Source of the DNA: CAWCLK01 sp963796225
Lineage (GTDB): Bacteria; Actinomycetota; Nitriliruptoria; Nitriliruptorales; Nitriliruptoraceae
DNA: 64,000 nt
Assembly (NCBI GenBank): GCA_963796225.1
Contig: CAWCLK010000009.1
Span: forward strand, 124,001-188,000
Direction of reading: 5' to 3'
Made by a program: the position numbers and the translations under genes. Positions 9,860-19,715 of this stretch are shown here, piece by piece; within the stretch, counting starts at the first letter, position 1; every line of letters starts with the position of its first letter. The notes under the pieces were generated by a model. It searched no databases. It saw only the letters and a list, made by a program, of their open reading frames with translations, and was not told the origin of the DNA.

Positions 9860-10558
9860 ATGACGACGCCCACGGCCCGCGCCCGGTTCGTGTCCCGGGA
9901 GAACCGGTTCGTGGTCTCGGCCCGGCTCGACGACGGGTCCGACGAGGTCGTGCGGGCGTACCTGCCGAACACCGCCCGGCTCGGTGACGTGCTGGTCCCC
10001 GACGCGGAGCTCGTGCTGCAACCGTCCGACGCCCCGCACCGGCGAACGTCCTGGACGGTCACCCGCGTGTGGGACGGCACGTGGGTGGCGCTGGCCGCCG
10101 GCGTCGCCAGCCAGCTGGTCGTGGACCACCTGCGCGACGACGGGGACCTGCCCGGCTGGCCGCCCGTCACGGCCGTGCGCCCCGAGGTCACCCGCGACGG
10201 GCACCGGTTCGACCTGGAGGTGGACCTCGCCGACGGCCGCACCGGCGTCGTCGAGGTCAAGTCGCTCAGCCGCGTGCGTGGCGGCATCGCCCCGCTCTCC
10301 GGCACGCCCTCGACGCGGGGCGTGGCCCACCTGGCGACCCTCGCCCGGCTCGCGCGGGACGGGGTCCCGACGGCCGTGGTGTTCGTGGTGCAGCGGGGTG
10401 ACGCGACGGTGCTGGACGTCGGGGCACCGGCCGACGCCGACTGGGTCCGAGCCGTCCGCGGAGCGCACGAGGCGGGGGTGCACGTCCTGGCATACCGATG
10501 CCGGGTGGGCCCGGCGACGCTGGAGCTCGAGGCACCCCTCACGCTGGGAGGGCTGTAG
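9860..10558 (+). CDS. sfsA: SfsA family DNA/RNA nuclease
   Basis: 232 residues, the usual SfsA length. An N-terminal OB-like part (RARFVSRENRFVVSARLDDG, AYLPNTARLGDVLVPDAELV) is followed by a PD-(D/E)XK nuclease core: FDLEVDLADGRTGVVEVKSL, then APLSGTPSTRGVAHLATLAR and VVFVVQRGDATVL. SfsA was named for sugar fermentation stimulation in E. coli and is now regarded as a nucleic-acid-binding nuclease. It lies 22 bases after the GNAT gene and may be co-transcribed with it. It ends just before the strong hairpin at 10574-10600. Confidence 0.9.
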   Translation: MTTPTARARFVSRENRFVVSARLDDGSDEVVRAYLPNTARLGDVLVPDAELVLQPSDAPHRRTSWTVTRVWDGTWVALAAGVASQLVVDHLRDDGDLPGWPPVTAVRPEVTRDGHRFDLEVDLADGRTGVVEVKSLSRVRGGIAPLSGTPSTRGVAHLATLARLARDGVPTAVVFVVQRGDATVLDVGAPADADWVRAVRGAHEAGVHVLAYRCRVGPATLELEAPLTLGGL

Positions 10559-10573
10559 GGGCCCGACATGGCG

Positions 10574-10600
10574 CGAGCCCCACCCGATGGGTGGGGCTCG
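10574..10600. terminator. Bidirectional hairpin between sfsA and the cold-shock gene
   Basis: A perfect 12-bp stem, CGAGCCCCACCC / GGGTGGGGCTCG, with a three-base loop. It has no T tract, which is usual in this GC-rich genome. It lies between convergent stop codons and can serve both genes. Confidence 0.8.
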
Positions 10601-10667
10601 ACTCGATCGTGGTGCTCAGTCGGCTCGCAAGCCGTCGAACCTCAGGATCGTCCGTGCGTCAGCGGCC

Positions 10668-10871
10668 TCAGAGAGGCGTGACCTCGGTGGCCTGGGGGCC
10701 CTTCTGGCCCTGACCAACGTTGAAGCTGACGCGCTGACCCTCGTCGAGGGACTTGTAGCCCTCGGCCTGGATCGCGGAGAAGTGGACGAAGAGGTCGTCG
10801 CCGCCCTCGGACGGGGTGATGAACCCGAAGCCCTTGTCGGCGTTGAACCACTTGACGGTGCCGTCTGGCAT
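10668..10871 (-). CDS. Cold-shock domain protein (CspA family)
   Basis: 67 residues. Both RNA-binding motifs are present: KWFNADKGFGFI (RNP1) and DLFVHFSAI (RNP2). The end, GPQATEVTPL, is typical of the family. ATG 10871 gives the standard length. It binds single-stranded RNA and DNA and melts secondary structure. The 216-base gap to the divergent diguanylate cyclase gene could hold a long 5' leader such as those that regulate csp mRNAs, but I see no defined motif. Confidence 0.95.
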   Translation of the reverse strand: MPDGTVKWFNADKGFGFITPSEGGDDLFVHFSAIQAEGYKSLDEGQRVSFNVGQGQKGPQATEVTPL

Positions 10872-11087
10872 GTGCTGTTTCCTGTCGTGACGCGTCCGGC
10901 TCGGGGGGTTCCGTCGGATACGGGAACGTGAGGACCCGACCTGGCGCGTGTGCACACCGTACCCGGTTGCGGGGCGTCGCGGTCATCGGGTTGCCGATCG
11001 CCTCCACCGGCCCCCGGCGATCGGTCGGTTCCGGACGAGGTCTGCTCCGAACAGCAGACACCCCGGATCGACCGACGAGAGCCGCCG

Positions 11088-12215
11088 ATGGCCACGCGCG
11101 TCCCCGCCAGCGACGACACCGGCTCGCTGCGCACGCCCGCCCCCGATGACACGGGGACCCTCGTCGTGGCCGCGGCGCGGTCGTCGCGATCCGCCGTGGC
11201 CACGCTCGGCGAGCTGTTCACACAGCCACTGGCCGGCCACGTGTCCCGCTTCCGCGAACCCGCCCGGACGCTGCTGACGGCCGTCGCGGGGCTGATGACC
11301 CTCGGCGTCCTGCTCGTCCCCTCGGGCGCGGCGTTCCGGACCCCGGTCGTCCTCGGTGGACTGGTCGCCGGCCTGGCGCTGCTCGGGATGTCCGTGGTCC
11401 CCCGCCTGCAGCCGTTCCTCAACCGTTCGAGCGGCCTGCTGCTGATCGTGAACGCCCACGTGCTGGTCGCCGGTACCGGCGGCTTCAGCAGCCCGCTGCG
11501 GCAGGTCTACCTGCTGCTGCTCGTCTACTTCGCCGCGTTCTACGGCACGCAGCGCCTGGTCGCGACCGCTTCCCTCGCGGGCCTGTCCCTGGTGGCGACC
11601 GAGCTGGGGCCGCACGCGGGGGACGCCGCGTCCACACCGACGGACCTCGTGACCGGACTGGTGGCCTGGCTGACCATCGTCGTCACGGTGCACGTGCTCG
11701 TCCAACGGTTGCGCTCGTCGGCGCACACGGACCCGCTCACGGGCCTGGTGGACCACGGCACCTTCTGGGACGCCGTGGCCCTCGAACAGGCGCGCGCCGA
11801 CCGGGACGACAGCTGCTACAGCGTCCTGCTGATCGACCTGGACCACTTCAAGTCGGTCAACGACACGCACGGCCACCAGATGGGCGACGCGATCCTGCGC
11901 GGGGTCGGCGAGCTGCTGTCCCGGCGCACACGCCGCGTGGACGTCGCGGCTCGCTACGGCGGCGAGGAGCTGGCCGTCGTGCTGTCCGCGACCGGGAGCG
12001 TGGGGGCACGCACCGCCGCCGAGAAGGTCCGCCGTCGCATCGGCCAGCTGCGTGCCGGCGTCCCCGTCACGGCGTCGGTCGGCGTCGCGACCTACCGGGC
12101 AGGTGACCCCCGCGGCCCCGCGGAGGTGGTCCGGGCGGCCGACGAGGCGCTGTACCGCGCGAAACGCGCCGGTCGCGACCGGGTCGCGGTCGCCCCGCTG
12201 GTCGGGTCACCGTGA
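11088..12215 (+). CDS. Membrane-anchored GGDEF diguanylate cyclase
   Basis: 375 residues from ATG 11088. About residues 60-205 hold several hydrophobic helices (LLTAVAGLMTLGVLLV, VVLGGLVAGLALLGM, VYLLLLVYFAAFY, LVAWLTIVVTVHVLV). Then comes a GGDEF domain: DPLTGLVDHGTFWDA, LLIDLDHFKSVNDTHGH, and the active site GGEEL at about 291-295. RRVD at 282-285 sits exactly where the RxxD inhibitory site belongs, so product inhibition by c-di-GMP is expected. It makes c-di-GMP from two GTP at the membrane. No EAL domain is present. Its end overlaps the 3' end of dnaE2 by nine bases on the other strand. Confidence 0.93.
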   Translation: MATRVPASDDTGSLRTPAPDDTGTLVVAAARSSRSAVATLGELFTQPLAGHVSRFREPARTLLTAVAGLMTLGVLLVPSGAAFRTPVVLGGLVAGLALLGMSVVPRLQPFLNRSSGLLLIVNAHVLVAGTGGFSSPLRQVYLLLLVYFAAFYGTQRLVATASLAGLSLVATELGPHAGDAASTPTDLVTGLVAWLTIVVTVHVLVQRLRSSAHTDPLTGLVDHGTFWDAVALEQARADRDDSCYSVLLIDLDHFKSVNDTHGHQMGDAILRGVGELLSRRTRRVDVAARYGGEELAVVLSATGSVGARTAAEKVRRRIGQLRAGVPVTASVGVATYRAGDPRGPAEVVRAADEALYRAKRAGRDRVAVAPLVGSP

Positions 12216-15200
12216 CCCCCGTCCCCACTCGCTGGCGTGCAGCCCCTCGGGCTTCGTGCTGGTGCGCAGGTGGGGCGCCGGGGTGCCCCGTTCCTGCAGG
12301 GCGTCGGGCAACCAGCCCTCCTGCCACGCCCGCCACAGCCGGGACAGGTCCCACGCCCGGGTCCCCGTCACGGTGACGCCCCGCCTGCCCGGCTCCTCCC
12401 GTCTCCCTTCCGCTCGCTCCCCCCGTCGCGACACCCGCCCCTCGGCCACCAGCAGCCACGCGTGCATCACCGTCCACGCGCAGTCCTCGAGCATCGACGA
12501 GAAGTAGGTGACCTGGGTCGACCCGGTGCGGTCGTCCAGCGACAGGAACAGCACCCGGTTGCCCGACCGCTGGGCCGGCGACTGCACCGCCACCTTCACA
12601 CCCGCCACACGGACCAGCCGCTGCGTCGGCTGGTCGAACAGGTCCGCGGCCCGGACCACACCGAGCGCGTCGAGCAGCGGCTCGTAGAACGACACCACGT
12701 GCCGCGACACGTCCAGGCCGAGCACCTTGAGCTCGTGGCGGGCCACCTCGGCACCGGACGGCGGGTCGAGGACGGGGCGGTGGTCGGCGTGCAGGTCCAT
12801 CGCCTGCTGTTCGACCCGGGGGCCGTCGTCCCGGCGGGGCCGCGTGGCGGCGTCCCGCCAGAGCTCCTCGACCACCAGCCGCAGCTCGCGACGATGGGCC
12901 GGTCCCCCGTGCCGTCCCACGCCCGCCACGTGGTCGAACGCCCCGGCCATCGCCAGGTGCTCGGCGGTGGGGCGCGACAGCCGCGCCCGTTCGCGCACGT
13001 CCCGCAGCGAGGTGAAGGGCCGCCCCGCGACCAGGGAGTCGATCTCGGCCTGCGTGATCCCCTTGAGGTCCTGCAGCCCCACCCGCACCGCGTAGCGGTA
13101 GTCGTTGCCGGCATCGGAGAAGTCGAACCCGCTCGGCGGCACGAGCTGGTCAGACGTCGAGTGTGCTCCTCGAATCGGTCATGACCGAGTCAGCCGCACA
13201 CTCGACCCTCTTCCAGCCCGGAGGGACGCGGCCGCCCCGCACCCCCAGGCGGTGCTCGGCCTGGCCGCGGTCGATCACCTCGACCGTGTAGGGGCCCTCG
13301 GAGCGGTTGACGTCGGGCGGCAGCACCGCGACGCCGAAGTTGCGGCACTCGTCGAGGATCAGCCGACGCGGGTACATCCCCGGGTCGTGGGTCAGCAGTC
13401 CGGCCATCATCTCGGGGAACAGGTGGGCCTTCATCCACGCCGAGCGGTAGGTCGGCACGGCGAACGCCGCGGCGTGGGCCTTGCAGAACCCGAAGGAGGC
13501 GAAGGACGCGACCTGCTTCCACACCGCCTCGGCGTCCTCCTCGGAGAACCCCCGAGCCCGGGCGCGGGCCAGCGCCCACGCCTTCATCGGCCCGACCTTC
13601 GTGTCGTCGGACAGCTGTCGGCGCAGCAGGTCGGCGTAGGACATGTCGCAGCCGGTCAGGGCGCACAACGCCCCCATCACCTGCTCGTGGTAGACGACCA
13701 CGCCGTGGGTCTCGCGCAGCACCGGCTCGAGCGACGGGTGCGGGTAGGCGAACGCCTCCTGGCCGTGGCGTCGCCGGACGAAGGGGCTGACCATGTCCGC
13801 CTTCACCGGACCGGGGCGGAACAGCGAGATCTCGGTGATGAGGTCGCCGAAGCCGTCGGGCAGGAGCCGGCCGATCAGCTCGCGCTGGCCCGGGGACTCG
13901 ATCTGGAACATGCCGATGGTGTGGGTCGACTGGACCAGCCGGTAGGTGTCACGGTCGCCGTCGGGGATGTCGTCCACGTCGAAGGTGCGTCCGCGGGTGT
14001 GGGGCACGAGCTCGATGGCGTGCCGCATCGCCGACAGCATCCGCACGCCCAGCACGTCGAGCTTGAGCCAGCCGAGGTCGGCGACGTCGTCCTTGTCGAA
14101 GCACGTCATGGGGAAGCCCTGGCCCGACCGCTCGATCGGCGTGCGGTCCAACAGGTCCTCGGACGCCAGCAGGATCCCGCACGGGTGCATGGCGAGGTGG
14201 CGCGGCAGCCCGTCGATGCGCTCGACCACCTGGAACAGGGTGTCGAGCTGGCCCACGTCGAGGTTGGCGCCCTTCAGCTCGGGCAGGTGCTTCATCACCG
14301 CGGTGACGTCGCGGGCACGGGCGTGGGTGAACCCGGAGGCGATCTGGCCGAGCTCGTCGGGCGGCAGGCCCAGCACCTTGCCGACCTCGCGGATGGCCAT
14401 GCGGGCCTGGAAGGTCTCGACCATCGCCACACAGGCGGTGCGGTGCTGGCCGTACCGGGCGATCACGAGGTCGTAGACGTCCTCGCGGCGGGCCGACTCC
14501 ACGTCGATGTCGATGTCGGGCAGCTCGTCGCGGTAGGGGTTCATGAACCGCTCGAACGCGAGGTCGTGGGCCACGGGGTCGACGTCGGAGATCCGCAGCG
14601 CGTAGCAGACGAGGCTGCCCGCGGCCGACCCCCGGCACGCCGCGAGGATCCCGAGCTCGGACCGGACCGAGGCCATGATGTCGCCGACGGTGAGGAAGTA
14701 GTCGTGCAGGCCGAGCCGGTCGACCATGTCGAGCTCGCGCTCGAGCCGCTCGCGGACCTTCGGGGTGACCCGGTCGAAGCGATCCGCCACCCCCGCCCAG
14801 CACCGCCGGTGCAGCTCGCCGGCGGCGACCTCGTCGGCCAGCCCGGTCAGCCGTGGGACCTGCAGCTCGCCGATCCCGAGCTCGACGTGGCAGTCGACCG
14901 CGAGGTCATGGGCGTTCACGAGCAGGTCGGGGCGTTCGGCGAAGCGTTCCGCCATCTCGTCGGGCGTGGTGAACCAGCCCTCGGCGGTGGTGCGGCCGAG
15001 GTGGTGCTGGCCGAGCGGGACCTGCTGGCGCACACAGGTCAGCACGTCGGCCAGGTGCGCGTCGTCGGGCACGAGGTAGCGCACGTCGTTGGTCGCCACC
15101 ACGCCCACGCCGAGGTCGTCGGCCAGGGCCAGCGTGCGCGCCACCCGGGCGTCGTCGCCGGGCTCGTCGAAGGTGACGCCGTCCAGCGTCAGGCGCACCG

Positions 15201-16095
15201 CCGGGCCCAGCCGGCGCCCCCGGGGCGGCGTGCGGTGGTGGGTCACGGCCAGCCGCAGCCGGTCGGTGCCGACCACCTCGAGCCAGCGTCGCAGCTCGTC
15301 GGCGGCGGCCTCGCGCCGGTCGGCGGCCAGCAGCCGCCCCACCGGCGAGTCCGGCCCGAGCAGCACGTAGCACCCGTCGTCGCCCGTGGCGATCGGCAGG
15401 TCGTGCCAACGCAGGTGGGGCGAGCCCCGTTCGTCCAGCGCCACCGCCTCACGCCAGGCGGTCCGGTCCGCCCCGGCCGGTGTCAGGGACTCCATGCCCG
15501 TCCGTCCGAGGTGTGCCGCGGTCACCGACCGGCACATCCCGGCGAACCCGCCCGTGTCCCGGGCCAGCAGCGTCACGCGCGGGGCGTCGTCCTCGAGCCA
15601 CTGCGGACCGCGACTGGGGCGACCGTCGCGGGCGTCCCTCCTCCTGCCGAGGCGCGACACCGACCAGCCGGGGCGCGGGTGGGCGGGATCGGTCACGGGC
15701 TCGAGCGCGAGGTCGGTCCCGAACACCGGCACGATCCCCTCGGCCGCCGCGGCCTTCGCGAACCGCACCGCCCCGTACAGCCCGTCCCGGTCGGTCACCG
15801 CGACGTGGGTCATCCCCGACGCGGCCGCGGCCGCGGCCAGCTCGCGCGGGCGGATCACCCCGTCGCGCAGCGAGTACCCGGTCCGGGCCGTCAGGTGCGC
15901 GAAGGGCGGGACGTCACCACCCGACTCGCCCCGCGCCCGGACGCGCCTGACGACGTCCTCGGCGGCCTCGCCGGCCCGGCGCACCTCGTAGGCACGCTGC
16001 GCCGCCGAGGCCAGCTCCTCGTACTCGGTGAAGACCCGCTTGCCTGCCACGGCCGACTCCGTCGGGGTCAGTCCCAGACGCGGTCGAGCGTCCAC
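12207..16095 (-). CDS. dnaE2: Error-prone DNA polymerase III alpha (DnaE2 type), interrupted by a palindromic element
   Basis: The N-terminal 981-codon part (16095-13150) has a PHP-like domain (FAHLTARTGYSLRDGVIRP) in which the HxH metal motif of replicative DnaE is lost. The polymerase core has catalytic aspartates in LPDIDIDVESARRE and WLKLDVLGVRML, then EISLFRPGPVKADM and FGFCKAHAAAFAVPTYRSAW. The C-terminal part (13142-12207) resumes at YRYAVRVGLQDLKGITQAEI with HhH and OB segments. Between them a 51-base palindrome brings a stop and a different frame. Translesion synthesis and induced mutagenesis are the known roles, with DUF6504 upstream. The start is uncertain: GTG 16095, or further in. 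As read, two polypeptides result; whether the strain has a working enzyme is open. Confidence 0.85.
13156..13206. repeat. Palindromic element, copy B, inside dnaE2
   Basis: The outer arms GTCGAGTGTGC (13156-13166) and GCACACTCGAC (13196-13206) are perfect 11-bp complements. The centre TCGGTCATGACCGA is a 14-bp perfect palindrome. The first 15 bases are identical to copy A at 4856, and the CCGAGTCAGC segment is shared too. It lies in the linker between the DnaE2 core and its C-terminal domains and provides part of a premature stop. Confidence 0.75.
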
Positions 16096-16384
16096 TGCCC
16101 GTCGCGCTGGACCAGCTCGTACACGCCCCGCGACTCGGGAACCCGTTGCGCGCCTCGACGCGCCACAGGTCGGTCTGCTCGATGCGGATCGGCTGGCCGT
16201 CGGGGCGGCGCCACCAGCCGCTGTCCTCCCGCCAGTGCCCGAGCACCTGCAGGACCCGGTAGGTCCTCCCCCGCCAGTCGAAGGCCACCGGGGCGTCGTC
16301 GGCCCGCCCCACCGGGCCCGCCGCGACGGTCGCCGTCACCCCCACGTCCACGTGGTCGAGTGCCTCTCGGTACCTCTTCGTCAT
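16068..16384 (-). CDS. DUF6504 family protein (one frameshift)
   Basis: A small protein beginning MTKRYREALDHVDVGV at ATG 16384, with FDWRGRTYRVLQVLGHWRED, WWRRPDGQPIRIEQTDLWRV and, after a frame change near 16143, RGVYELVQRDGQWTLDRVWD. This matches the small DUF6504 proteins that are encoded next to Y-family and DnaE2-type polymerases in many actinobacteria; the association is from memory of those genomes. The basic, aromatic-rich sequence would suit nucleic-acid or polymerase binding, which is inference. It ends inside the 5' end of dnaE2, so the two are translationally coupled. Confidence 0.7.
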
Positions 16385-16525
16385 CGTCGGCCCTCCGCCT
16401 CCTCGTGCGACTCGAACACATGTTCGATCATGGAGGCGAACGTACGACCGGGGTGTGACCGCCACAACGTGAGCGCCCCGTCCGTGCGACCCGCGGACCG
16501 GACGTGCGACCGGGCGGGCGCGGGA

Positions 16526-17497
16526 CTACTCCGTCGGGCTCGGGGCGGGGCTGACCAGGCCCGCGCGCTGGCGCAGGGTGCGGGCGGCCGCCGTGGCCAC
16601 GTCCTCGAGGGACACGCCCCGCACCACCTGGCCGTTCCACGTCCCGAGCAGCGCGGTGGTCAGCTCGTCGGCCAGCGGGGCGAAGGCCTCGACGAGGTCG
16701 GGGTTGGCCTCCGCGACCTCCTCACGCAGCTGCACCGACACCACGAAGGCCGGGAACACCTGCAGCGGGTCCTCGAGCAGGCGCAGCCCGGCGGCCCACG
16801 CCTCGCCGTCCGTGGCCGAGCCGAGGCCGACCAGGCACGACCCGGTCGCCACGCCCCGCAGCGCGGCGGTCGGCCCGAGGCGCGTCAGGGTGCGCGGGGC
16901 GATCGAGTACGCGGTGGCCAGCGCGTCCCAGCCGTCCTGGCGGACCGCGAAGTCGTCGTCGACGCAGACGAGCGCATCGGGGTCCTCGGCCAGCCGCGTG
17001 GCCAGCTGGGTGATGGTGAACAGGTCGGCGGTGCGGGACGGGATCCCCCGCACGAACAGCCCGAAGGTCGCGTCCGCCGGCGGTCCGTCGACGCCCTTCT
17101 CGAGCTCGAACTCGGGGCGCAGCCAGTCGACCCCGTTGGTGCCGTCGACCGAGGCCACCCGTGCGTAGGAGGTACGCGGGTCGCCCGGCGGGTTGGGCAG
17201 TCCGAGCACGTCGAGCCACGCCTGGCCCGTGTAGCCCGGCAGGACGTCGACGTCCCCGACCTCCAGCGCCTGGCGGGCCGCCGCCCCGTCGGCACGCTCG
17301 ACGACCTCGGTGCGGAAGCCCGCGTCGCGGGCGAGCTCGTCCAGGATCGCCGCGAGCAGGTCGGACTCCGCCTCCGGGCCGCTGCCGATCCGCACCAACG
17401 GCCCCGTCGGGGTGGGGTCGGCGGGGTCGGTCCCGACCGGCGTGCAGGCCGCGGCCAGCAGGACCAGCAGGAGGGGGAGCACGAGGCGTCGGGTCAC
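16526..17497 (-). CDS. OpuAC-like substrate-binding lipoprotein
   Basis: 323 residues from GTG 17497. The signal peptide MTRRLVLPLLLVLLAAACTP ends in a lipobox (LAAAC), so it is a lipoprotein. The mature part (LVRIGSGPEAESDLLAAIL, DVLPGYTGQAWLDVLG, FTITQLATRLAEDPDALVCV, LGPTAALRGVATGSCLVGLG) resembles periplasmic-binding proteins of the glycine betaine/choline (OpuAC) group. Such proteins deliver compatible solutes to an ABC importer. No permease or ATPase gene is next to it, so its partner lies elsewhere or it acts as an orphan receptor. Confidence 0.78.
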   Translation of the reverse strand: MTRRLVLPLLLVLLAAACTPVGTDPADPTPTGPLVRIGSGPEAESDLLAAILDELARDAGFRTEVVERADGAAARQALEVGDVDVLPGYTGQAWLDVLGLPNPPGDPRTSYARVASVDGTNGVDWLRPEFELEKGVDGPPADATFGLFVRGIPSRTADLFTITQLATRLAEDPDALVCVDDDFAVRQDGWDALATAYSIAPRTLTRLGPTAALRGVATGSCLVGLGSATDGEAWAAGLRLLEDPLQVFPAFVVSVQLREEVAEANPDLVEAFAPLADELTTALLGTWNGQVVRGVSLEDVATAAARTLRQRAGLVSPAPSPTE

Positions 17498-17592
17498 GCC
17501 GCGCAGGGTAGGCGGGCGTGCGGGTCCCGCCGGGGCGCTGGGTACCCTCGCCGGCCAGGTCTCCCACTCCCGAGAAGGTGCTCGAGCAGGCC

Positions 17593-17967
17593 GTGCGCCG
17601 CGCCCTCGCGATCGTCACTGCCGTGCTCGCGGTGGGGGCCGGGGCGTGCGCGGGTGGTCCGGCGGACGCACCCGGCTCGGCTCCGCTGCCCGAGCTGTGC
17701 GACGCCCTGGCCGCGCCCGACGCGGCGACCGCCGGCGACCTGTTCGAATCGCGCGTCCACACGCCGCTGCACCAGCTGGCCGACGAGGTGGCGGGCGTGG
17801 ACCGGGGCGTGGCCGCGGACCTGCTCGAGGCCAAGTTCGCGGTGGAGACCGTGGTGCGCGACGATGCCGGGGCGCCCGACGCCCTGGTCCACCAGCGGCT
17901 CGAGGACCTGGCCGTCCAGGTCCGGGCCGCGCTGACCGCGCTCGACCGCCCCGCCCCGAACTGCTGA
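17593..17967 (+). CDS. Small putative lipoprotein, unknown function
   Basis: About 124 residues. From GTG 17593 the N-terminus RRALAIVTAVLAVGAGACAG is a signal peptide with a lipobox-like GAGAC; an upstream GTG at 17578 would add five residues. The mature part is acidic and helical (ELCDALAAPDAATAGDLFES, ADLLEAKFAVETVVRDD) and ends in Cys. I do not recognise the family. It is divergent from the OpuAC-like gene and 43 bases ahead of the thioredoxin-like lipoprotein, so the two may form an envelope-protein operon. Confidence 0.6.
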   Translation: MRRALAIVTAVLAVGAGACAGGPADAPGSAPLPELCDALAAPDAATAGDLFESRVHTPLHQLADEVAGVDRGVAADLLEAKFAVETVVRDDAGAPDALVHQRLEDLAVQVRAALTALDRPAPNC

Positions 17968-18010
17968 CCCAGACTGCTGACCCCGACTGCTGATCTCGAG
18001 GACCCGCTCC

Positions 18011-19011
18011 ATGCGACTGCGCCGGACCACCCTGCTCCTGACCTGCTGGCCCTGCTCGCCACGGCCTGCGGCGGGGGTGACGGCGCCGCCTCGAACGCCG
18101 ACCCCGGCTCGGACCCGCTGGCCAGCGACGCCGCCGAGAACCTCACGCCGTCGACCCAGGTGGTCGCCCAGGTCGCGTCCTTCGACATGGCCGCCGGGCA
18201 GGACCAGCGCCTGCTGATCGGGCTGTTCACCGGGCAGCGCCAGGTCATCGGCGGCGGCGACATCCGCGTGCGGATCGGCCGCATCCCCGACGGCGAGCAG
18301 TCCGCCGACACGCAGGTCCAGATGTCCGACGCCGTCGACGCGTCGTTCCTGCCCGTGCCCGGCAAGGAGCCCGACCCGATGCCCGACGCCCCGACCCTCC
18401 TCGACGACGGCGTCGGCGTCTACGAGGCGCGGGTCGACCTGGACCAGCCCGGCAACTGGGGCGTGCAGGTCGAGGTCGAGCTCGAGGACGGGCCCGTCAC
18501 CGCGACGGCCGTGTTCCCCGTGGCCGCGGAGCACGCCGTGCCCGCCGCGGGCGACCCCGCGCCCCGCGTCGACAACCCCACGCTCGACACCGCCGACGTC
18601 GACCCGGCCGTGCTGGACTCGCGCGCCCAGGGCGGCGAGGAGGTCCCCGACCCGGTCCTGCACGACACCAGCATCGCCTCGCTGCTCGACGCGGGCCGGC
18701 CGTTCGTGGTGGTCGTGTCCACCCCCGTCTACTGCGTGTCGCAGTTCTGCGGCCCGGTGACCGACCGGGTCGCCGAGCTGGCCGAGCAGTACGGCGACCG
18801 GGCCGGGTTCGTGCACCTCGAGGTCTGGAAGGACTTCGACAGCAACGAGCTGAACGAGGCCGCGAAGGCGTGGATCTTCGACCCGGACACCGGCGGCAAC
18901 GAGCCGTGGGTGTTCCTCGTGGACGCCGACGGGACGGTCCAGGCGCGCTGGGACAACGTGCTCGACGACGACGAGCTGGTCTCCCTGCTGGAGTCGCTGC
19001 CCGCCTCGTGA
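18011..19011 (+). CDS. Putative lipoprotein with thioredoxin-like C-terminal domain (one frameshift)
   Basis: ATG 18011 opens MRLRRTTLLL; after a frame change near 18040 the sequence continues LLALLATACGGGDG, a clear lipobox. The middle (about 45-190) is a beta-rich domain (QRLLIGLFTGQRQVIGGGDI, WGVQVEVELEDGPVTATAVF). The C-terminal 140 residues look like a thioredoxin fold: PFVVVVSTPVYCVSQFCGPV, where two Cys sit in a CVSQFC arrangement, then HLEVWKDF, PWVFLVDADGTVQARWDNVL. It may act in thiol redox or metal handling at the cell surface; the non-CxxC spacing argues against a classical thioredoxin. Confidence 0.7.
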
Positions 19012-19016
19012 CGTCG

Positions 19017-19715
19017 TCAGGCGTGCGTGCCCGCCAGCGCCCGCCGGAGTGACCAGACCACGGCCGCGGGGTCGTCGGCCTCGGTCACGCACGCCCCGAC
19101 CGACAGGCGTCGGGCCCCGGCGGTCAGGACCTCCGGCGCCCCGTCCACGTCGAGCCCCCCGCCGACGAACCACGGCGTCGTGGCGTGCCGGGCGGCGTAG
19201 CGCACCGGGTCGAGCCCGACACCCGGCGTGCGATGCCCCTCGCCTCCCCACAGCCCGGGGGCACGCGAGTGCACGGGGCCGACCACGAGGTAGTCGACGT
19301 CCTCGTCGGCCGCCGCGTCGACGTGCGCCGGCAATTCGACCACGCGGCCGATGAGCAGGTCGGGACCACCGACGCGACGGGCGTGGTCGGGATGGACCTC
19401 CGTCTGCCCGACCTGCACGCCGTCGGCACCGACGTCGGCCGCCAGGCCCGGGAGGTCGGCGAGCACGAACAACGCCCCGTGCTCGTCGGCGACCCGGCGG
19501 AACACGGCCGCGGCCGCACGCAGGGCGGCCTCGTCCGCGGTGGCGTCTCGCAGGAGCAGCAGGTCGGCACTGGCACCGCAGCACGTCGCCAGCAACCCGG
19601 CGAGGTCGCCGTGCCCGGCCTCGGTGCCGGCGACGACGGCCAGCCGCGCGTCCACCAGCCGGGCCTGTCGGCGGGCGCCGACGTCGGAGACGACGGGCAG
19701 CTCCCGGGGCGTCAC
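19017..19715 (-). CDS. Thiamine phosphate synthase-like protein
   Basis: 232 residues from GTG 19715. It shows the TIM-barrel pattern of ThiE/TenI: LLLLRDATADEAALRAAAAV, ALFVLADLPGLAADVGADGV, the diagnostic GADGVQVGQ, LLIGRVVELPAHVDAAADED, YLVVGPVHSRAPG, then WFVGGGLDVDGAPEVLTAGA. ThiE joins HMP-PP and THZ-P to thiamine phosphate. The phosphate-binding GR-V-E in place of the usual GxS makes a divergent or TenI-like protein possible. The start overlaps the stop of the upstream membrane-protein gene by GTGA. No other thiamine genes are near. Confidence 0.7.
   Translation of the reverse strand: MTPRELPVVSDVGARRQARLVDARLAVVAGTEAGHGDLAGLLATCCGASADLLLLRDATADEAALRAAAAVFRRVADEHGALFVLADLPGLAADVGADGVQVGQTEVHPDHARRVGGPDLLIGRVVELPAHVDAAADEDVDYLVVGPVHSRAPGLWGGEGHRTPGVGLDPVRYAARHATTPWFVGGGLDVDGAPEVLTAGARRLSVGACVTEADDPAAVVWSLRRALAGTHA

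Noticed and set aside
13142..13215. Intein or intron in dnaE2
   Set aside because: The inserted segment is only about 50 bases, has no splicing motifs and recurs at 4856 outside a gene, so a small palindromic repeat fits better.
13105..16458. 1,117-codon open frame antisense to dnaE2
   Set aside because: High GC at third positions leaves the complementary frame open. The translation is low-complexity (G, R, V, D, H rich) with no motif, while the opposite strand encodes a clear polymerase.
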